From: Verrucomicrobiota bacterium
GTDB lineage: Bacteria > Verrucomicrobiota > Verrucomicrobiia > Verrucomicrobiales > DEV007
Direction: 5' to 3'
Length of the DNA stretch: 9,694 bases
NCBI GenBank assembly: GCA_020629815.1
Contig: JAHDCN010000098.1
Location: 1 to 9,694, forward strand
Shown here: positions 6,262 to 9,694 of the stretch, in pieces
How the letters are laid out: the number at the start of each line of letters is the position of its first letter
How positions within the stretch are numbered: position 1 is the first letter of the stretch
Translations under genes and position numbers: made by a program
The notes under the pieces: generated by a model
Seen by the model: only the letters and a program-made list of their open reading frames with translations
What the model was told of the DNA's origin: nothing
Databases searched by the model: none

Positions 6262-9073
6262 CGATTACGGTGACCATTTTTTCCGGCTGGAGAAACTCTT
6301 TGGCCAGATTGTTCACCTCTCCTTCAGTGATGTTCTTGTAGTCATCAACGAAGGTTTTTGACCACTCAAGGCGTTGTGGATATTCCTGGCTGCTTTCCAT
6401 GACACTGCCCATCCAGTAGCGATTGGTCCGGCGCATTTCTTCGATCTGAGTGACCTGCGGCTTCTTGGCCCGCTCCAATTCGTCACTGGTAATGCTGGTT
6501 CCCGTTGCCAGTTCTTTGGCTATGTCTGCGATGACGGTTGCAACCTTTTCAGCCTGCTTGGGGTCGACGGTTACCGTTGCAAAGAGGTAGCCATAGTCTT
6601 TCCAGGTGTCGCTGGGTAAGTTGTGAGCAAAAGGGCTGTAGGCATCGCCCAATTCTTCACGAATCTTTTTGCGGAGCCGATCGTCGAGAATTGCTCCGAG
6701 CATTCCGATACGGCGGGTTTTCTCAATATCAAAAATGTCGATCGTCGGCCAGTGAACCACGGTCATTCCTTTCGGGATTTCAGACTCAAACTCGAACACT
6801 GTTGGTTCGGCTGTTCCTTCGGGAAATGCAACCTGTCGCTCTTCGGAGTAGGCAGGTTTTTCTTTGTCCCGCCTGGGTAGATTTCCGACCGTTGCAGCCA
6901 ATACTGAAATCGCAGTTTCTTTATCGAAGTCTCCCACTAGAGAAATCTCGAGGTAACCTGTTTTCAGGTCTTTCTCGAGCCAGGTTTTGGCATCATTTGG
7001 AGTGAAGGCTTCGACTTTTTCTCGGGACGGGTATCCAAACCTTGTGTCACCGGAATGAAGAAAGCGGGCGACTTTGTCCTGTGCATAGCCTCCCGGTGTT
7101 CGCTCCAGCTGTTGATACATATAGTCCAATGCCCGGCGAAACTCGGTCGTCGACTCTTCGCGGTAGCCCGGGTTCGTCAGATAAGCGCGGAGCAGCTGCA
7201 TCTGTTGTTGGAGATCTTCGGGGTTGGTTCTGCCGGCGAGCGTAAAGGCATCATTTTCTACACCAAATCCAACTGACACAGACTTCCCGGCGAAAAGCTG
7301 CTTCAATTCATCGTTGCTATGCGCTTCCAGGCCACCGCCAGTGAATGTGCTGCCGGTGTAAAAGGCGAGGCCCTCTTTTGTTTCGGTCAAGCGTCCCCCA
7401 CCGAAGCGTGCTTTTACATGAATGGTTTCGTCTTCGAAATCGGTGATTTTCAGATTGGCACGGACTCCGTTTTCGAACTGAATCTGAGTCACCCCGACAT
7501 CTTCGACTTCTTTCTGATCGGCGATCTTGCCGGCTTTAGGCAGGTCGGCATAAGCAAAGGCGCCGAGTTCTTTTTCTTCGGGGGCGGTGACGGCTACTTC
7601 GCTGCTCGCGTTGTATGCCGACTTGATGGCATTGTTCGCATCTTCGATCACAGCATTACCGGATACCAGTGCCATCTTCTCGTAGCTGCCATCCCAAAGC
7701 TCTCTCAACAGATTTCGGCACTGTTCTGCAGTGACTGTTTCGAGCTCTGATTGAACGCGGGGCAGGTCGTCTTTTGGACTAGTGAAAATTCGGCGATTCC
7801 CGATTCGGCTGGCGATTTGATCGGCGAGTGACCGGCTTTTTCTGGTGGCCATTTGCTCGGCTGCGTTCTCGTATTGATTGAGCACATTGGCTTTGGTCTC
7901 TGTCAGCTCTGCATCGGTAAAGCCGTGTTCCAGAGCGCGCCGCAGTTCCTGTTCGACCAGTGCCATGGCTGCTTCCCAGTTTTCCGGAGTGCAGTCGGCT
8001 TCGATCGATCCGTATTGAGCAAATCCCAAATCGAAGAAGTCACCGGCGTGCATGCGACCAGCACTGATGGGGGATTCTTTCTTCTTCGCGATCCGCTCCA
8101 GCCTGCGGTTGATCATTTGGGACGCCATCATCAGGCGCAAATCATTGGCACGTCGGGCTTTGTTGTCGGGCGGACTGATTCGTTCTTTCAGTGTTTCGAT
8201 AGAAACAGATGTTTCACCGGCTTCCTCTTCATAATGGTAGTGAGTGGCGAACCTCCGTTTGGAAACAGTGCCCATTTCCGGAGTCGGGGTTTTCTCGCGG
8301 GCAGGGATCGCACCGAGGTGCTGTTTGATCATGCCCTCAACTTTGGCGACTTCGATATCTCCGACCACAATCACGGCCATCCGGTTGGGAGTGTACCAGT
8401 CGTTGTAAAACTCAACGAACCGGTCGCGCCCGGCATTTTTGATTACTTCCTCGGTGCCAATCGGCATGCGTTTGCTAAGCTGGTGCTCAGGAAACGCGAA
8501 GTTGATCTGCTCGACAAAGGTCCGCCAGCCGACTGAATCACGGGTGCGCTTTTCGCTGAGAATGATGCCGCGCTCATCTTCGATTTCTTTTTCCTCCAGC
8601 AGCATACCGTCGGCATAGTCGCGCAGCAGGGAAAAGCCTTCGTCGAGCATTTTGTCTTCGGTATTGGGAAGCTCCAGCTTGTAAACCGTTTCGTGAAACG
8701 ATGTATGCGCATTGGTATGATTACCAAAGCCCATACCGAGTCGCTGGAAATATTCGACCATTTCACCGGCGGGAAAATTTTTGGTGCCGTTGAATGCCAT
8801 GTGCTCGAGGAAGTGAGCGAGGCCCTGCTGGTTGTCTTTCTCCATCAGTGAGCCGGCATCGACAAACAGCCGAAGACTGGCCCGGTTTGGTGGCTCGGCA
8901 TTCGGCAGGATGGCGTAGCGCATGCCGTTGTCGAGGATTCCCCAGGTCACAGACGAATCGGTAGCGATATCACTGCCTTCGTGGGCAAGAGGAATCGGGT
9001 CATTGGCCTTTTGTTGGGCCTGGCTGGTGGCGGAAAAAACGAATAGCAAGAGCAGGAGATAGCGGACGTGCAT
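6233..9073 (-). CDS. Secreted M16 family zinc metalloprotease (PqqL-like)
   Basis: The 946-residue protein opens with a signal peptide (residues 1 to about 19, hydrophobic core LLLLLFVF, likely cut after SQA), so it should be exported to the periplasm or envelope. The inverted zinc motif of M16 peptidases, HFLEH, lies at 87-91 (zinc ligands His87 and His91, catalytic Glu90), followed by AFNGTKNF. The third ligand is most likely Glu167 in DERG, 76 residues on. The rest follows the usual layout: N-terminal M16 pair to about residue 400, then a second, non-catalytic pair with DDRLRKKIREELGDAYSP (797-814) and NRYW (884-887). Length and wording resemble E. coli PqqL (about 930 residues). ATG 9073 is chosen because it gives the signal peptide, although no Shine-Dalgarno is visible. 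It is transcribed against the polysaccharide genes and probably has no functional link to them. Substrate unknown. Confidence 0.93.
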   Translation of the reverse strand: MHVRYLLLLLFVFSATSQAQQKANDPIPLAHEGSDIATDSSVTWGILDNGMRYAILPNAEPPNRASLRLFVDAGSLMEKDNQQGLAHFLEHMAFNGTKNFPAGEMVEYFQRLGMGFGNHTNAHTSFHETVYKLELPNTEDKMLDEGFSLLRDYADGMLLEEKEIEDERGIILSEKRTRDSVGWRTFVEQINFAFPEHQLSKRMPIGTEEVIKNAGRDRFVEFYNDWYTPNRMAVIVVGDIEVAKVEGMIKQHLGAIPAREKTPTPEMGTVSKRRFATHYHYEEEAGETSVSIETLKERISPPDNKARRANDLRLMMASQMINRRLERIAKKKESPISAGRMHAGDFFDLGFAQYGSIEADCTPENWEAAMALVEQELRRALEHGFTDAELTETKANVLNQYENAAEQMATRKSRSLADQIASRIGNRRIFTSPKDDLPRVQSELETVTAEQCRNLLRELWDGSYEKMALVSGNAVIEDANNAIKSAYNASSEVAVTAPEEKELGAFAYADLPKAGKIADQKEVEDVGVTQIQFENGVRANLKITDFEDETIHVKARFGGGRLTETKEGLAFYTGSTFTGGGLEAHSNDELKQLFAGKSVSVGFGVENDAFTLAGRTNPEDLQQQMQLLRAYLTNPGYREESTTEFRRALDYMYQQLERTPGGYAQDKVARFLHSGDTRFGYPSREKVEAFTPNDAKTWLEKDLKTGYLEISLVGDFDKETAISVLAATVGNLPRRDKEKPAYSEERQVAFPEGTAEPTVFEFESEIPKGMTVVHWPTIDIFDIEKTRRIGMLGAILDDRLRKKIREELGDAYSPFAHNLPSDTWKDYGYLFATVTVDPKQAEKVATVIADIAKELATGTSITSDELERAKKPQVTQIEEMRRTNRYWMGSVMESSQEYPQRLEWSKTFVDDYKNITEGEVNNLAKEFLQPEKMVTVIVRPKAPEKE

Positions 9074-9112
9074 GTGGGCAGGTGACGTAGGTTGGAACTG
9101 ATTTTCTGATCT

Positions 9113-9143
9113 AACCCTATTGGGTCAGTGACCTAACAGGGTT
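9113..9143. repeat. Palindromic repeat unit A (left of a pair)
   Basis: Arms 9113-9126 and 9130-9143 form a 14-position stem around a 3-base loop (AGT), with one A-C mismatch (9119/9137) and one G-T wobble (9122/9134). Allowing one bulge, CTA at 9111-9113 could also pair with TAG at 9144-9146. From 9114 the 30-base unit matches unit B at 25 of 30 positions. It lies in the divergent intergenic region about 40 bp upstream of the protease start. There is no T-run, so it does not look like a terminator. It could be a REP/BIME-like dispersed repeat or a regulator binding site. Confidence 0.8.
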
Positions 9144-9157
9144 TAGTCGGATAACAT

Positions 9158-9187
9158 ACCCTGTTGGGTCACGGACTCAACAGGGTT
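9158..9187. repeat. Palindromic repeat unit B (right of a pair)
   Basis: ACCCTGTTGGGTC (9158-9170) pairs with GACTCAACAGGGT (9174-9186) over 13 positions, including one G-T wobble (9167/9177), around a 3-base loop. It is a direct, 25/30-identical copy of unit A at a 44-bp offset, separated by a 14-bp unique spacer (9144-9157). Most differences between the units fall in the loop or at positions where a G-C pair and a G-T wobble are exchanged, so the foldback is conserved more strictly than the primary sequence. No flanking direct duplication or transposase is visible. Confidence 0.8.
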
Positions 9188-9305
9188 GTGTCTGGTGAAT
9201 AAGCGTTACGCGGCTGGGGCTTTGTTTGGAAAATAATAGAGTGCCCGCAACCCGGTTATGCTTCCAGAGATTGCCTTTCCGGCGGACCGTGCTTGATTTC
9301 GAACT

Positions 9306-9694
9306 GTGAAATTTGCCCGTTACAAGCATGCCCGTTTTTCCGCCCGGTTGCCGGAGGACTTCCAGTATTCTCTAAGTCACTACTGGATGCAGCCGGTCGA
9401 GGATGATCCAGGCGTGTGGCGAGTCGGCTTTTCCAAGTTTGCTTCGCGAATGCTGGGAGAACTGGTGGAAGCGGTGTTTGATGTGAAAGAGGGCGATACG
9501 GTTGGGTCCGGAACTTTGCTCGGATCGGTGGAGGGCTTCAAAGCGGCGAGTGACCTGTTTTGTGTGATGGATGGCGAGTTTCTCGGTGGTAATCCGATTC
9601 TCGAAGTGGATGCCTGTGTGGTGAAAACCTCTCCTTTTGTGGATGGATGGTTGTATGCAGTGCGCGGGGAGCCGGAGCAAACCAGCGTCGATGT
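9306..9694 (+). CDS. gcvH: GcvH-like lipoyl-carrier protein (partial at right edge)
   Basis: An open frame begins at GTG 9306, the first start after an in-frame TGA at 9294, and runs 129 codons to the window edge. The protein aligns well by eye with glycine cleavage system H protein: YSLSHYW (21-27) matches the Y-S-x-x-H-x-W region of GcvH, then WRVGFSKFASRMLGELV, and the lipoyl hairpin GSVEGFKAASDLFCVMDGEF with the modifiable lysine at Lys79. GcvH would carry the aminomethyl group between the P, T and L proteins of the glycine cleavage system. The lipoyl context is EGFKAASD instead of the more usual ESVKAASD, and the N-terminus carries a short basic extension (about residues 1-14), both of which I recall from PVC-type H-like proteins. 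No Shine-Dalgarno is evident. It is divergent from the protease gene. Whether it serves glycine cleavage or another lipoyl-dependent process cannot be decided here. Confidence 0.85.
   Translation, partial: MKFARYKHARFSARLPEDFQYSLSHYWMQPVEDDPGVWRVGFSKFASRMLGELVEAVFDVKEGDTVGSGTLLGSVEGFKAASDLFCVMDGEFLGGNPILEVDACVVKTSPFVDGWLYAVRGEPEQTSVD

Noticed and set aside
6269..6282. T-run at 6277-6282 as a terminator for the ligase gene
   Set aside because: The only stem just ahead of it is a 3-bp GGT/ACC pairing; too weak to support a terminator.
7853..8536. A 227-codon open frame on the + strand within the M16 protease gene
   Set aside because: It is antisense to a well-supported protease domain, has no recognisable motif and is rich in residues expected from reverse-complemented coding sequence; a shadow frame.
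9111..9146. CTAACCCT/AGGGTTTAG ends resembling telomere repeats
   Set aside because: A single occurrence within a foldback; no tandem array, so the resemblance is coincidental.
9113..9187. Two direct repeats considered as a minimal CRISPR array
   Set aside because: Only two units, a 14-bp spacer that is too short, strongly palindromic full-length repeats and no cas genes in view.
9372..9680. Minus-strand open frame of about 100 codons at the right edge
   Set aside because: It lies opposite the GcvH-like reading frame, whose motifs are clear; no independent support.

Overview
The window reads as the end of a surface-polysaccharide gene cluster followed by two unrelated housekeeping-type genes. 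Base composition is near 50% GC, and several starts have no clear Shine-Dalgarno sequence. The GcvH-like protein at the right edge has the unusual lipoyl context VEGFKAASD and the N-terminal wording LPEDFQYSLSHYW, which I associate with Planctomycetes/Verrucomicrobia (PVC) proteins. Together with the PqqL-like M16 protease, this makes a marine or aquatic PVC-group Gram-negative bacterium, perhaps Verrucomicrobiota, my best guess. That is an inference, not something the sequence proves.

Left block (1-6261, all + strand): the C-terminal end of a glycosyltransferase, a PAPS-dependent sulfotransferase, a DegT/DnrJ/EryC1/StrS (PglE-like) aminotransferase, a small PglC-like phosphoglycosyl transferase, a large membrane-bound PglF/WbpM/CapD-like nucleotide-sugar 4,6-dehydratase, and an O-antigen ligase/polymerase-type membrane protein. 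Three junctions are 4-bp ATGA overlaps, one gap is 7 bp, and the only real break (3005-3073) holds one strong and one weaker terminator-like hairpin. Read together: the dehydratase and aminotransferase would make a UDP-4-amino-4,6-dideoxy sugar, the phosphoglycosyl transferase would load the first sugar phosphate onto undecaprenyl phosphate, glycosyltransferases would extend it, the sulfotransferase would add sulfate, and the last protein would polymerise or ligate the glycan outside the inner membrane. No PglD-like acetyltransferase, flippase or export gene is in view.

Right block: a secreted PqqL-like M16 zinc protease (6233-9073, - strand) converges on the ligase gene and overlaps it by 29 bp. 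A 232-bp divergent intergenic region (9074-9305) separates it from a GcvH-like lipoyl protein that runs off the right edge. That region contains the most unusual non-coding structure in the window: two 30-bp, 25/30-identical palindromic units spaced 44 bp apart, four arms of one motif in alternating orientation. I see nothing else definite in 9187-9305.

The two observations most worth following are the terminator whose T-tract ends directly at the start codon of the dehydratase gene and whose stem contains that gene's only plausible ribosome binding site, and the twin palindromes between the protease and the GcvH-like gene.
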